Assembly: GCA_947503775.1 (NCBI GenBank)
Contig: CANNFE010000004.1
Location: forward strand, 1-64,000
Direction: 5' to 3'
From: an uncultured Paracoccaceae bacterium
Lineage (GTDB): Bacteria > Pseudomonadota > Alphaproteobacteria > Rhodobacterales > Rhodobacteraceae
DNA length: 64,000 bases
Both the position numbers and the translations under genes were made by a program. The notes under the pieces are model-generated. The model made no database searches, was not told the origin of the DNA, and saw only the letters and a program-made list of their open reading frames with translations. How positions within the stretch are numbered: position 1 is the stretch's first letter; each line of letters starts with the position of its first letter. Positions 8,279 through 17,309 of this stretch are shown here, piece by piece.

Positions 8279-8877
8279 TGCGCCTTCTCCTCGTGCGACA
8301 CGGACAGTCGGAATGGAACGCCGCCCGCCGCCTTCAGGGGCAGGCCGATATCGCCCTGTCGGATCTGGGCAAGTCGCAGGCCGACGCCCTGCGCCCGGTG
8401 ATCGAGGGGATCGCCCCCTGCCGCGCGATCGCCTCGGATCTCGAACGCGTCCGCGAGACCGCCCGCCGGATCGGAGCGGTCAGCCCCCGTTTCACGGACC
8501 GGCTACGCGAGATCAATGTCGGCGACTGGACCGGCCGCGCAATAGGCGACATCCAGGCCGAGGACGAAGGCGCCTATCTCGGCTGGCGCGCCGGCACATC
8601 CGCCCCCCCGGGAGGAGAGATCTGGTCCGATTTCGCAGACCGCGTCACCTCTGTCATAGAAGAGGAACGGCGCACGCCCTGCCAGAACCTGCTCGTCGTC
8701 TGCCATGGTGGCGTGATCCGCGCGATCCTGCAACGCTATATCGGGCTGGGTCCGGCGCATATCATCCCCGTCGCCCCCGCCAGCCTCAGCGCGTTTAGGC
8801 TCGGCGGCGACAAACCCCCAAGGCTCGAGCTGTTCAACTACCTGCCCGGCCAGCTCGACTTCGAAGCGCCCGACTGA
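8275..8877 (+). CDS. Histidine phosphatase family protein
   Basis: A 200-residue cytoplasmic member of the phosphoglycerate-mutase-like histidine phosphatases. The phosphohistidine motif RHGQSEWN starts at residue 8 (His9 is the nucleophile), and the second catalytic His is His144 in CHGGVIRA. There is no signal peptide. Members remove phosphate from sugar phosphates, nucleotides or cofactor intermediates, and sequence alone does not say which. The start overlaps the ATPase stop; a second ATG at 8278 is equally possible. Being last in an RpiR-controlled importer operon suggests it acts on the imported compound, but this is inference. Confidence 0.75.
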   Translation: MMRLLLVRHGQSEWNAARRLQGQADIALSDLGKSQADALRPVIEGIAPCRAIASDLERVRETARRIGAVSPRFTDRLREINVGDWTGRAIGDIQAEDEGAYLGWRAGTSAPPGGEIWSDFADRVTSVIEEERRTPCQNLLVVCHGGVIRAILQRYIGLGPAHIIPVAPASLSAFRLGGDKPPRLELFNYLPGQLDFEAPD

Positions 8878-8893
8878 CCCCGCATGCGGCCCC

Positions 8894-10045
8894 TCAGGCT
8901 GGGGCCACCCGCTTGGGCTGCCGGATCAGCAGCGCCAGCGGCACAAACGCCATCAGCAGCAGAACCCCGACAAAGCCGAAGGCCACGCGCAGCCCGAACA
9001 TCTCGGACACGCCGCCCATCACCGCCGGTCCGATGAAGAAGGCCGAAAACCCGATCGCCGCGACCCGGCTGATCGCGAAGGCCCGCGGCCCCGGCCCGAC
9101 CCGGGTGCCGACCATGGCCAGGGCCGTCGGCGCCAGCACCGAAATGCCCAGCCCCACGATCCCGAAGCCCAGATAGGCCACCGGCTCGGACGGGGCGACC
9201 GCCGCCACCAGCGTGCCCGCCGCCGACACCAGGATCGCCCAGCTCAGCAACCGCCGCTCGCCGATCCGTTCGGTCAGGGCCTGCCCCGCGAACCGGCCCG
9301 CGGCCATCGTCAGGCCAAGCATCGTCGGCCCGAACGCGCCTTCCACGGCCCGCCCGCCCAGCGAGCGTTCGATATGCAGCGCCGACCACGCCTCGACCGA
9401 CGCCTCCGCCTGAAACGCGATCAGCGTCAGCACCCCGCCCGGCACGATCACCGCCCAGGGCAAGGCGACCTTGGCGGGCGCCCCGTCCAGCGGCGCCTCC
9501 GGCGTCATCCGCAGGCTCAGCGCCATCAGCAGCACGACCGCCCCCAGCGCCGCAAAGACCGCAAGCGGCCCCCACCCGGCCTCCCGGGCAAGGCCGGTCG
9601 AAAACGCCCCGACCGCATAGGCCGCCGAGAACATCGCATGGGCGAAATTCATCAGCGACCGCCGGTGGCGGCTCTCCAGCTCGCTCACCCGCGCATTCAT
9701 CACCACATCGAACGTGCCCGCTGCAAAGGCCGCCGCCACCAGCGCCAGCACAAAGGCCAGCGGCGTCGCCGCCCATCCGATCAACAGGAACGCGCCGACC
9801 AATCCCGCCGCCGCGATCTGCATCGACCGCCCGCGCGAGGAGGCATCGAACCGCGGCGCGAGCAACATCGCCACCAGCAGCCCGCCCGCCGAGGCTGCGA
9901 GCATGCTGCCGAAGGCCCCGTCGCTGACCTCGATCCGCTGCCGAAAGACCGGCACCATCGCGGCAAAGCCGCCCCACATCAGGCCCATCGCCATGAACCC
10001 GGTGGCCGGTTGCCGCGACAGCAGGAAAAGGCGAAGGACTCCCAT
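8894..10045 (-). CDS. Major facilitator superfamily transporter
   Basis: A 383-residue, almost wholly hydrophobic protein with about twelve transmembrane helices and a short N-terminus, fitting MFS transporters of the small YbjJ/fucose-permease-like group. Substrate and direction cannot be read from the sequence. It is transcribed leftwards alone, convergent with the phosphatase gene; its last bases lie in a short GC hairpin (8888-8906) without a T-run. The intergenic region 10046-10200 must hold its promoter and that of rplY. Confidence 0.7.
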   Translation of the reverse strand: MGVLRLFLLSRQPATGFMAMGLMWGGFAAMVPVFRQRIEVSDGAFGSMLAASAGGLLVAMLLAPRFDASSRGRSMQIAAAGLVGAFLLIGWAATPLAFVLALVAAAFAAGTFDVVMNARVSELESRHRRSLMNFAHAMFSAAYAVGAFSTGLAREAGWGPLAVFAALGAVVLLMALSLRMTPEAPLDGAPAKVALPWAVIVPGGVLTLIAFQAEASVEAWSALHIERSLGGRAVEGAFGPTMLGLTMAAGRFAGQALTERIGERRLLSWAILVSAAGTLVAAVAPSEPVAYLGFGIVGLGISVLAPTALAMVGTRVGPGPRAFAISRVAAIGFSAFFIGPAVMGGVSEMFGLRVAFGFVGVLLLMAFVPLALLIRQPKRVAPA

Positions 10046-10200
10046 CGCTCCGTCAGATCCCGAAACGCCCCGTCATGCAAGCGTAGCGGGCCGGGACCGG
10101 GGCCGAAAAGGGGTTTTCAAACCGCGATCCGCCGCTTATGAGAGCGCCTTCAACCGGGCCATACACCCTTGGAGGATGGCCCCCCATCAGGAGAAACACT

Positions 10201-10857
10201 ATGGCTGGAGAGATCCCGGATCTCATCGCCGAGGAACGCGCGGGGACAGGCAAGGGGGCCGCCCGCCAAGCCCGTCGTGACGGACGCGTTCCCGGTATCG
10301 TTTATGGCGGCGGGGCAGACCCCGTTGCAATCAGCGTTCCCTATAACGAACTGCTCAAAAAGCTGAAGGCAGGCCGCTTCCTGGCGACGCTCTTCAACCT
10401 CAAGGTTGAGGGCCACGACGATGTCCGCGTGATCTGCCGCAACGTGCAGCGCGATGTCGTCAAGGACCTGCCGACCCATCTCGACCTGATGCGGCTCAAG
10501 CGCAATTCGCGCGTGAACCTTTTCATCCCGGTCGAATTCATCGGCGAAGACACGAGCCCCGGCATCAAGAAGGGCGGCGTTCTGACGGTCGTCCGCCCCG
10601 AGGTGGAGCTGATGGTGACCGCAGGCGATATCCCCGAAAAGCTGGTGGCAGACGTCTCCGAGCTCGAGGTCGGCGATACGATCACGATCTCCTCGATCAC
10701 GCTGCCCGAAGGCTCGCGCGCGATCATCGACCGCGATTTCGTCATCGGAAACATCCAGCCGCCCTCCGGCCTGGCGTCCCAGAACGACGATGACGAGGAC
10801 CAGCCCGACGCGGATGAAGTGCCCACCACCGAAATGGGCCCGCCCGACGGCGAGTAA
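10201..10857 (+). CDS. rplY: 50S ribosomal protein L25 (Ctc form)
   Basis: A 218-residue long-form L25, which binds 5S rRNA in the large subunit. The N-terminal domain (about 1-95, with the usual [20 protein letters not shown]) is followed by the C-terminal beta domain of Ctc-type proteins and a strongly acidic tail ([12 protein letters not shown]), common in alphaproteobacteria. ATG 10201 is supported by AGGAG about 8 bases upstream; an in-frame ATG at 10138 would add an untypical extension. A terminator hairpin lies 13 bases after the stop. The peptidyl-tRNA hydrolase gene, often next to L25, is nearby at 12001 after an insertion of two genes. Confidence 0.95.
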   Translation: MAGEIPDLIAEERAGTGKGAARQARRDGRVPGIVYGGGADPVAISVPYNELLKKLKAGRFLATLFNLKVEGHDDVRVICRNVQRDVVKDLPTHLDLMRLKRNSRVNLFIPVEFIGEDTSPGIKKGGVLTVVRPEVELMVTAGDIPEKLVADVSELEVGDTITISSITLPEGSRAIIDRDFVIGNIQPPSGLASQNDDDEDQPDADEVPTTEMGPPDGE

Positions 10858-10870
10858 TCCTCCCACGCTG

Positions 10871-10900
10871 AAAGCCCCGGCCCGCAAGGTCCGGGGCTTT
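10871..10900. terminator. Bidirectional intrinsic terminator after rplY
   Basis: A perfect 10-base stem, AAAGCCCCGG / CCGGGGCTTT, with a 10-base loop. Its outer AAA/TTT ends let it work for both rplY (+) and the convergent ArsR-type gene (-), whose stop is at 10912. Confidence 0.85.
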
Positions 10901-10911
10901 ATCATCCCCGT

Positions 10912-11595
10912 TCATTCCCGCAGCACCGCCTCGCGCAACGCCGCCTCTCCAGAGGCCGAAAAGAGCACCGCCCGGCTGCCCGCCTCGCGCCGCGCCCAGC
11001 CCTGCTCGAGGATCCGCGCCAGCAGCGCCCGGCCGAGCGATCCCGCCAGATGCGTCCGGCGCATGCTCCAATCCAGACAGTCCAGACAGAGCGGCGACCG
11101 ACGGCCCCGCAGCGCCTCCAGATCCACCCCGAACCGCCCGGCAAATGCCGCGCCGGCCTCCGTCAGCTCGGGCCGCTCCGCCCCCGCCAGCAGATATCCC
11201 TGCTCCAGCAGTGCATCATAAAGCCAGACCCCCATCTCTCCGGCCAGATGGTTGTAGCAGACCCGCGCCGTCCTCAGCGCCGCATCTCGCGGCCCGACGC
11301 GCGTGCGCAGCTGCCCGGTCCCGGCCGCCAGACCCATCAGGCCCTCTAGAACGGCCGCGACCTCCTCGCCGGCCAGGCTGACATATTTGTGCCGCCCCTG
11401 CCGCCTTGGCCGCACCAGCCCACCCGCCTCCAGCTGTGCCAGATGACTGCTCGCCGTCTGCGGCGTCACGCCAGCCTCCGCCGCAAGCTCGGTCGCGGTC
11501 AGCGCCTGACCCGTCATCAGCGCCGTCAGCATGTTCGCCCGCGCCGGATCCCCGATCAAGGCGGCCACGCGCGCAATATCCGGTCCGTCCTTCAT
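10912..11595 (-). CDS. ArsR-family helix-turn-helix regulator
   Basis: A 227-residue protein. Residues about 10-80 form an ArsR-type winged helix (ALTATELAAEAGVTPQTASS as recognition region, then RRQGRHKYVSL as wing). The rest is an additional C-terminal domain with CLDCLDW near residue 180, twice the length of simple metal sensors. A metal or thiol role for those cysteines is possible but unsupported. It diverges from the NIPSNAP gene 69 bases away and probably represses it and itself. Confidence 0.8.
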   Translation of the reverse strand: MKDGPDIARVAALIGDPARANMLTALMTGQALTATELAAEAGVTPQTASSHLAQLEAGGLVRPRRQGRHKYVSLAGEEVAAVLEGLMGLAAGTGQLRTRVGPRDAALRTARVCYNHLAGEMGVWLYDALLEQGYLLAGAERPELTEAGAAFAGRFGVDLEALRGRRSPLCLDCLDWSMRRTHLAGSLGRALLARILEQGWARREAGSRAVLFSASGEAALREAVLRE

Positions 11596-11664
11596 GCTTC
11601 GACCATCACCGAAACATCCGCGCCCGGCAACCCCCTATACCGAACGCAGAAAGGAGCCTCCGCC

Positions 11665-11967
11665 ATGCTCACCTGCATCATCCGCTACCAGATCGACCCG
11701 ACGAAAAAGGCCGACTTCATTCGCTACGCCGAAAACTGGAACACCGCGATCCCGCGCTCGGGCGCCAACCTCATCGGGTATTATGCCCCCCATGAAGGTT
11801 CCTCGACGCTGGCCTATGGCATCTACGACATCCCCAGCCTGGCCGCCTACGAGACCTATCGCGAAACGCTCGCCGCCGACCCGCTGGGCCAGGAAAACTA
11901 CGCCTTCGCCCAGTCCGAGCGGTTCCTTCTTCGCGAGGACCGCACTTTCCTCAAACGCATCCCCTAG
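11665..11967 (+). CDS. NIPSNAP family protein
   Basis: A 100-residue protein of the NIPSNAP/dimeric alpha-beta barrel type: N-terminal strand LTCIIRYQIDP, a helix, then a central strand with LIGYYAPHEGSS and a C-terminal helix rich in aromatic residues. No enzymatic role is established. AAGGAG precedes the ATG by 8 bases, so 11665 is preferred to longer versions. It is divergently paired with the ArsR-type regulator, which suggests control by it. Pth follows after 33 bases in the same direction. Confidence 0.8.
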   Translation: MLTCIIRYQIDPTKKADFIRYAENWNTAIPRSGANLIGYYAPHEGSSTLAYGIYDIPSLAAYETYRETLAADPLGQENYAFAQSERFLLREDRTFLKRIP

Positions 11968-12000
11968 ACGTGCCGCACCGCAGCGCGATATCACCGCGCC

Positions 12001-12684
12001 ATGAAACTCTTTGCAGGTCTCGGAAATCCCGGCGCGAAATATGCGGGCCACCGCCACAATGTGGGCTTCATGGCGCTGGACCGTATCGCCTCCGACCACG
12101 GCTTTCCGGCCTGGCGCGGCAAGTTCAACGCCAGCCTGACCGAAGGACGTCTGGGCGGCGAGAAGGTCATCCTGCTCAAGCCCGAAACCTTCATGAACCG
12201 CTCGGGCCAGTCGGTTGGCGAGGCGATGCGCTTTTACAAGCTCACCCCCGCCGACGTGACCGTCTTCCATGACGAAATCGACCTGGCGCCCGGCAAGCTC
12301 AAGCACAAGATCGGCGGCGGCCATGCGGGCCATAACGGCTTGCGCTCGATCCATGATCATATCGGCCCCGACTACGCCCGCATCCGCATCGGCGTCGGCC
12401 ATCCCGGTCACAAAGATCGCGTGCCGGGCTATGTGCTCCATGATTTCGCCAAGGCCGACGAGGTCTGGCTGGATGATCTTTTACGCGGCATCGGGGATGG
12501 CGCCCCACATCTGGCCGATGGCGATCCGGGCCGCTTCATGAACGCCGTCGCCCTGCGCACCGCGCCGCCCCGCTCGTCCAAGACGAAAGAGACGGCCAAA
12601 GCGCCGCCCCCGCCGCCCGAACGCAAGCCCGACCCGACAGACACCCGCTCAGCCCTCCAGCGGCTCGCGGACCGGTTCCGATGA
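12001..12684 (+). CDS. pth: Peptidyl-tRNA hydrolase
   Basis: A 227-residue cytosolic enzyme that cleaves peptidyl-tRNA released from stalled ribosomes and recycles tRNA. The substrate-binding Asn9 (GLGNPG), catalytic His19 (HRHNVGFMALD) and Asp91 (FHDEID) match the E. coli triad Asn10-His20-Asp93 with a small shift. A Pro/Lys-rich tail of about 35 residues after residue 185 is common in alphaproteobacteria. Its stop overlaps the start of the DUF2332 gene by 4 bases (ATGA). Confidence 0.95.
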   Translation: MKLFAGLGNPGAKYAGHRHNVGFMALDRIASDHGFPAWRGKFNASLTEGRLGGEKVILLKPETFMNRSGQSVGEAMRFYKLTPADVTVFHDEIDLAPGKLKHKIGGGHAGHNGLRSIHDHIGPDYARIRIGVGHPGHKDRVPGYVLHDFAKADEVWLDDLLRGIGDGAPHLADGDPGRFMNAVALRTAPPRSSKTKETAKAPPPPPERKPDPTDTRSALQRLADRFR

Positions 12685-13703
12685 ACGTCCGCGAGGCCTT
12701 CCAGAGGCAATCCAAAGCTTGCCTGCAACTGGACTCGCCCTTCATGGGCCGCCTCATGGCTCTGGCCGCCGAGCGCCTGACCCCGGGCCATCCCGTCTCG
12801 GACAAGATCCTCGACTGGTCCGGCCCGCCCGAGGCGAATAAGGACTCCGTTCCCCTGCGCTTCGCCGGTGCGCTCCACGCCCAGCAGATCAAGGGCGATC
12901 CCGACCTGACCGACGCCTACCCGCCCGATGAAGCGACGGATGACGCCCTTTGGAGAGCTGTCGAAACCGCGATGGACCGGCACACCGACGCCATCCTGCA
13001 CTTCCTCGACAGCCCGCCCCAGACCAATGAAGTCCGCCGCTCCGCTGCGCTCATCGCGGCGGCCACCTGGCTGAAACCGGACCATCCCCTGATCCTCAGT
13101 GAACTTGGCGCCTCCGCCGGGCTCAACCTGATGTTCGACCGCTTCGCGCTGGCCACGCCGAACGGCCCCCTCGGCGCGCGCGATCCGGCTCTGACGCTCA
13201 CCCCCGGCTGGACGGGCACGCCCCCTGCCCCGCATCCCGTCACCGTCGCGGACCGGCGCGGCTGCGACCTCTCCCCGATCGATCCCGCCGATCCCGATCA
13301 CCGCACCCGCCTGCGCGCCTACCTCTGGCCCGACCAGCCCCAGCGCCGAACCCTCACCGATGCGGCCATCGCGGCCCATGACGCGCCCGTCGACCGCGCC
13401 GAAGCGCAGATCTGGCTCGCAGACCGCCTGACCCCTCGCCCGGGCCACCACCACCTCATCTATCACACCATCGCCTGGCAGTATTTCCCGGGCGCCGCCC
13501 AAGCCAAAGCCAAGGCCCTGATCGAAGAAGCCGGTGCGTTTGCGACCTCCGACACGCCGCTCTCCTGGCTCTCGGTCGAAAATGACGGCGGACGCGGCGC
13601 AGGCATGACGATCCGCTCCTGGCCGGGCGACACGACCCATGCTCTGGGCCGGTTCGACTTCCACGGCCGCTGGATCGACTGGGCGCCCGAGCTCCGGTCA
13701 TAA
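12681..13703 (+). CDS. DUF2332 family protein
   Basis: A 340-residue protein recognisable as DUF2332 by its layout: an N-terminal helical part (VREAFQRQSKAC), a central ELGASAGLNLMFDR string near residues 140-153 resembling the glycine-rich loop of SAM-dependent methyltransferases, and a later HHLIYHTIAWQYF segment. The family has no established function; the central loop hints at a Rossmann-type cofactor site, which is inference. It is translationally coupled to pth. Confidence 0.75.
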   Translation: MNVREAFQRQSKACLQLDSPFMGRLMALAAERLTPGHPVSDKILDWSGPPEANKDSVPLRFAGALHAQQIKGDPDLTDAYPPDEATDDALWRAVETAMDRHTDAILHFLDSPPQTNEVRRSAALIAAATWLKPDHPLILSELGASAGLNLMFDRFALATPNGPLGARDPALTLTPGWTGTPPAPHPVTVADRRGCDLSPIDPADPDHRTRLRAYLWPDQPQRRTLTDAAIAAHDAPVDRAEAQIWLADRLTPRPGHHHLIYHTIAWQYFPGAAQAKAKALIEEAGAFATSDTPLSWLSVENDGGRGAGMTIRSWPGDTTHALGRFDFHGRWIDWAPELRS

Positions 13704-13708
13704 GTCAC

Positions 13709-13851
13709 GGCTTATGGATCGGCCTGTCTTATAAGCCGCCGCTTATGGATCCGCGCCCCGTTGCGCAGACGGACCTTCGTTCGCAGCATTAATCCGGCTT
13801 CGCCGCGATTTGCCTCCGACCGGATGCCGACGCGATGCCGACCGGATGCCG
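13709..13851. repeat. Short direct and inverted repeats in the DUF2332/unknown-gene gap
   Basis: This convergent gap contains GCTTATGGATC twice (13710-13720 and 13741-13751), with GGCTTAT / ATAAGCC forming an inverted pair (13709-13715, 13731-13737). Further on, GATGCCGAC or a near copy recurs three times at an 11-base period (13823, 13834, 13845). The inverted pair could be part of a terminator; the 11-base array has no evident role. Confidence 0.45.
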
Positions 13852-13908
13852 CACGGCCAATTCCGGCGGCAAACCGCCGTTAACCCGAATCGAAACGCTT
13901 CTCTGCCG

Positions 13909-14796
13909 CTAGAACCACTGCCCCGGCTCCATCAAACCCAGCTCCAGAAGCTGCTGCGACGTCCAGTCGAACGGAACCGAGTTATGCCATTGAAATGTCT
14001 CGATATCCGACCGGCTCCCCGGATTGCGCCGCAAAGCCTTGGCCGCCCGGAACGAGCAGACCGCAGCCGTCACGTTATGATGCCACGGGCAAGAATATGT
14101 GTTATATTCCGGCAGGTTAAAGGTATAATCCGGACGCAGCTCCACCCCCGGCGCCGCCTTGAAAATGGACACCCGATCGATCCGCCGCCGCGCCTTGGGA
14201 ATATGCTCCTCAAAACGCCATCTCAGCCCGCCATAAAAGTCGAGCTGCCGCTCTTCGAAATCCCCATCCGGCGATATCCGGCCCAGCGCATAGTAGCCCG
14301 ATTTGTCCAGACAGGCCGCCTCCAGCGAGACGGCATCGGGATGATCGTCCAGATTTCTTGCATATATATCAACGACATATGTCAGGACCGTCTCCCGGCG
14401 CTCTTCGGTATTGAAGGCCAACAGCTCCCCCACCGTGCGGGTCTCGCAGAACGGATAAAAGAGATATTCGGTATTGTAGCAGTAGTAGATCCACAGCCCC
14501 GGACAGGCCGCCGCCACCTTATTGACAACCTTTACCGCAGAGGCGCTGTCGCGAATGTCGCAGCGCACGAAATGCACCTGATCCGCAAGATCCTCAGGGA
14601 CGGAAATCCCCTCTCCTCCAAACAGGATAACCGAACGAAATCCAAGCTTTAGGTGATGCTCGATGGTCGAGCGAAGCTCGGTTTCATCCTCCGCAAGGAT
14701 CAAGGCAATCGGCCCTTTGGCAAGCACGTTCTGCCCCGATTTGATCAGACTTGAGAGGGTTTCATAAATCATCGCAACATCCCGCTGTGCCCACAT
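13909..14796 (-). CDS. Conserved-looking protein of unknown function (295 aa)
   Basis: I cannot name this protein with confidence. It is 295 residues, soluble, without signal peptide, rich in aromatic residues and His/Arg, with an early alternating pattern (ALILAEDETE, FRSVILFGGEG, VHFVRCDI, LWIYYCYN) that looks like a Rossmann-type alpha/beta fold. Later strings such as LDFYGGLRWRFEEHIP and CPWHHNVTAAV are distinctive. Layout is compatible with a nucleotide-sugar-using transferase, but no DXD motif is certain. An ATG at 14772 is an alternative start. It stands alone, divergent from miaB; a CCGGGCGCCCGG palindrome sits between them at 14813-14824. Confidence 0.55.
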   Translation of the reverse strand: MWAQRDVAMIYETLSSLIKSGQNVLAKGPIALILAEDETELRSTIEHHLKLGFRSVILFGGEGISVPEDLADQVHFVRCDIRDSASAVKVVNKVAAACPGLWIYYCYNTEYLFYPFCETRTVGELLAFNTEERRETVLTYVVDIYARNLDDHPDAVSLEAACLDKSGYYALGRISPDGDFEERQLDFYGGLRWRFEEHIPKARRRIDRVSIFKAAPGVELRPDYTFNLPEYNTYSCPWHHNVTAAVCSFRAAKALRRNPGSRSDIETFQWHNSVPFDWTSQQLLELGLMEPGQWF

Positions 14797-14878
14797 GACG
14801 CTTCACATTGCGCCGGGCGCCCGGCACGATTAGACAGACGCTCGTTTTCCCGCAAGTCTCCTCGCCAAGGCTCCGCCA

Positions 14879-16207
14879 ATGTCCGCCACCAAAAAACTCT
14901 TTGTCAAAACCTATGGCTGTCAGATGAACGTCTATGATAGCGAACGCATGGCCGAGGCTTTGGGCGGCGCAGGATACGAGACGACAGACCGCCCGGATGA
15001 TGCGGATATGATCCTGCTAAACACCTGCCATATCAGGGAAAAAGCCGCCGAAAAGATCTACAGCGAACTGGGCCGTCTGCGCCCCTTCAAGGCCGCCAAT
15101 CCCGATCTGAAGATCGGCGTCGCGGGCTGCGTGGCCCAGGCCGAGGGCGAGGAAATCCGCCGCCGCCAGCCTCTCGTCGATCTCGTCGTCGGCCCGCAAA
15201 GCTATCATCGCCTGCCCGAAATGGCCGAAAAACTGGCGGCCGGAGCACGCGTCGTCGACACCGAATTTCCCGCCGAAGACAAATTCGACCATCTCGCCCG
15301 CCGCCCCCGCGCAAAACGCGCGCCCACGGCCTTTCTGACCGTCCAGGAAGGCTGCGACAAATTCTGCGCCTTCTGCGTCGTCCCCTACACGCGGGGCGCC
15401 GAGGTTTCGCGCGGCGCAGCGCAAGTGCTTGAAGAAGCAAAGGATCTCGTGGATCGCGGCGTGCGCGAGATCACTTTGCTGGGCCAGAATGTGAACGCCT
15501 ATCACGGCCACAAGGGCGGTCTGGCCGGTCTGATCTGGGATCTGGCCGAAATCGACGGACTGGCCCGTATCCGCTTCACGACCTCGCATCCCAACGACAT
15601 GGACGACGCCCTGATCGAGGCGCATGGCACCTGCGAAAAACTGATGCCTTACCTGCACTTGCCCGTTCAATCGGGCAGCGACCGCGTCCTCAAGGCGATG
15701 AACCGCAAGCATACCGCCGAAGGCTATCTCAAACTCATCGACCGCATCCGCGCCGCCCGCCCCGATCTGCTGCTCTCCGGGGATTTCATCGTCGGCTTTC
15801 CCGGAGAGACCGATGCCGATTTCGAGGCAACGCTCGCACTGGTAAGGGCCGCGCAATACGGGCAGGCCTATTCCTTCAAATATTCCACGCGGCCCGGCAC
15901 TCCTGCCGCCGAGAAGCCGCAGATCGACGATGCTCTGGCCTCGGAGCGGCTTCAGCGGCTTCAGGCGCTCCTCTCCGAGCAACAGCGCGCCGCGCAGGAC
16001 GCGATGGTCGGGCGCACCGTGTCGGTCCTCTTCGAAAAGCCCGGACGGCTCGACGGACAGATGGTCGGCAAGTCGGATTATCTTCACGCCGTCCATGCCG
16101 CGGCACCGGATGTGACCGCAGGCGATATCCGCCGCGTCCGGATCGTCGAAAGTGCAACAAACTCTCTCAAAGGAGAGCTTGTGCAGGATCCTTCACCTGT
16201 TTTGTGA
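14879..16207 (+). CDS. miaB: tRNA-2-methylthio-N6-dimethylallyladenosine synthase
   Basis: A 442-residue radical-SAM methylthiotransferase that adds the 2-methylthio group to i6A37 of tRNAs reading UNN codons. The N-terminal UPF0004 domain supplies Cys14, Cys50 and Cys84 for one 4Fe-4S cluster; the radical-SAM motif CDKFCAFC gives Cys159, Cys163 and Cys166 for the other. A C-terminal TRAM domain (about 375-440) binds RNA. Length and order fit MiaB rather than RimO or MtaB. It begins the chain miaB-phoH-ybeY-corC-lnt, common in proteobacteria. Confidence 0.95.
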   Translation: MSATKKLFVKTYGCQMNVYDSERMAEALGGAGYETTDRPDDADMILLNTCHIREKAAEKIYSELGRLRPFKAANPDLKIGVAGCVAQAEGEEIRRRQPLVDLVVGPQSYHRLPEMAEKLAAGARVVDTEFPAEDKFDHLARRPRAKRAPTAFLTVQEGCDKFCAFCVVPYTRGAEVSRGAAQVLEEAKDLVDRGVREITLLGQNVNAYHGHKGGLAGLIWDLAEIDGLARIRFTTSHPNDMDDALIEAHGTCEKLMPYLHLPVQSGSDRVLKAMNRKHTAEGYLKLIDRIRAARPDLLLSGDFIVGFPGETDADFEATLALVRAAQYGQAYSFKYSTRPGTPAAEKPQIDDALASERLQRLQALLSEQQRAAQDAMVGRTVSVLFEKPGRLDGQMVGKSDYLHAVHAAAPDVTAGDIRRVRIVESATNSLKGELVQDPSPVL

Positions 16208-16304
16208 CAATCCGCAAATACCGCCAGCCAAGGCTTGCACCTCTATCGCGCCCTTGCCACTCTGGTCCCAGCCGCTGTGACTGCGGACCACGAAGGAGAC
16301 GTAT

Positions 16305-17309
16305 TTGGCCCTCGACCCGCCCCCCGATGCTGCCGATGTCACCGAGACAGAGCTCGAATTTCCAGATAATCGCCTTCTGATCGACCTTTGCGGAGAATAT
16401 GATCGCAATCTGACGGATATCGAAAACCGTCTGTCCGTGCAGATTCTGCGCCACGGCAACCGGCTGCGTATTCTCGGCTCCGAAAGTCAGGTGGAAAGCG
16501 CATCCCAAACACTCGAATCGCTTTACGAACGGCTCGAACAGGGCCGCGCGGTCGAGCCGGGCGATATCGACCGCGAGGTCCGGATGGGCCCGTCCGAGGA
16601 CGAAACAGGCACGCGCGACGGCGACCAGATGGAGCTGATCCCCTCCGGCCGCGTCGAGATCAAGACCCGCAAGAAGCTGATCGAACCCCGCACCGAGGCC
16701 CAGAAGGCCTATGTTCAGGCGCTTTTCGAGAATGAGCTGGCCTTCGGGATCGGCCCGGCCGGCACCGGCAAAACCTATCTGGCGGTCGCCGTCGCGGTGA
16801 ACATGTTCATCATGGGACATGTCGACCGCATCATCCTGTCGCGCCCCGCAGTCGAGGCCGGAGAGCGTCTGGGCTTTCTGCCCGGCGACATGAAGGACAA
16901 GGTCGATCCCTACATGCAGCCGCTTTACGATGCGCTGAACGACTTCCTGCCGGGCAAGCAAACCGCCAAGCTGATCGAGGAAAAGCGCATCGAAATCGCG
17001 CCCTTGGCCTTCATGCGGGGCCGGACGCTTGCCAATGCGTTCGTGGTGCTGGACGAGGCGCAGAATGCCACATCCATGCAGATGAAGATGTTTCTCACCC
17101 GCCTCGGCGAGGGCAGCCGCATGGTCATCACCGGCGATCGCAGCCAGATCGATCTGCCTCGCGGTGTGCAATCGGGCCTCAAGGATGCCGAGCGTCTGCT
17201 CAAGCATATCCCGAAGATCAGCTTTAACTACTTCACCGCCGAGGATGTCGTTCGCCATCCTCTCGTTGCCGCGATCATCAAGGCCTACGACGCCGACGCC
17301 ACCTCGTGA
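16305..17309 (+). CDS. PhoH-like ATPase
   Basis: A 334-residue PhoH family P-loop ATPase with an N-terminal nucleic-acid-binding KH-like part, Walker A GPAGTGKT (150-157) and Walker B FVVLDEAQN (Asp250). It is thought to work with YbeY in RNA metabolism, though its exact role is not settled. The start is a TTG at 16305: AAGGAG at 16293-16298 is the strongest ribosome binding site nearby and no ATG gives the full N-terminus. It overlaps ybeY by 4 bases (GTGA). Confidence 0.9.
   Translation: MALDPPPDAADVTETELEFPDNRLLIDLCGEYDRNLTDIENRLSVQILRHGNRLRILGSESQVESASQTLESLYERLEQGRAVEPGDIDREVRMGPSEDETGTRDGDQMELIPSGRVEIKTRKKLIEPRTEAQKAYVQALFENELAFGIGPAGTGKTYLAVAVAVNMFIMGHVDRIILSRPAVEAGERLGFLPGDMKDKVDPYMQPLYDALNDFLPGKQTAKLIEEKRIEIAPLAFMRGRTLANAFVVLDEAQNATSMQMKMFLTRLGEGSRMVITGDRSQIDLPRGVQSGLKDAERLLKHIPKISFNYFTAEDVVRHPLVAAIIKAYDADATS

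Noticed and set aside
8888-8906. GGCCCC/GGGGCC hairpin between phosphatase and MFS genes as terminator
   Set aside because: The stem is short, there is no T-run on either strand, and it overlaps the MFS coding end.
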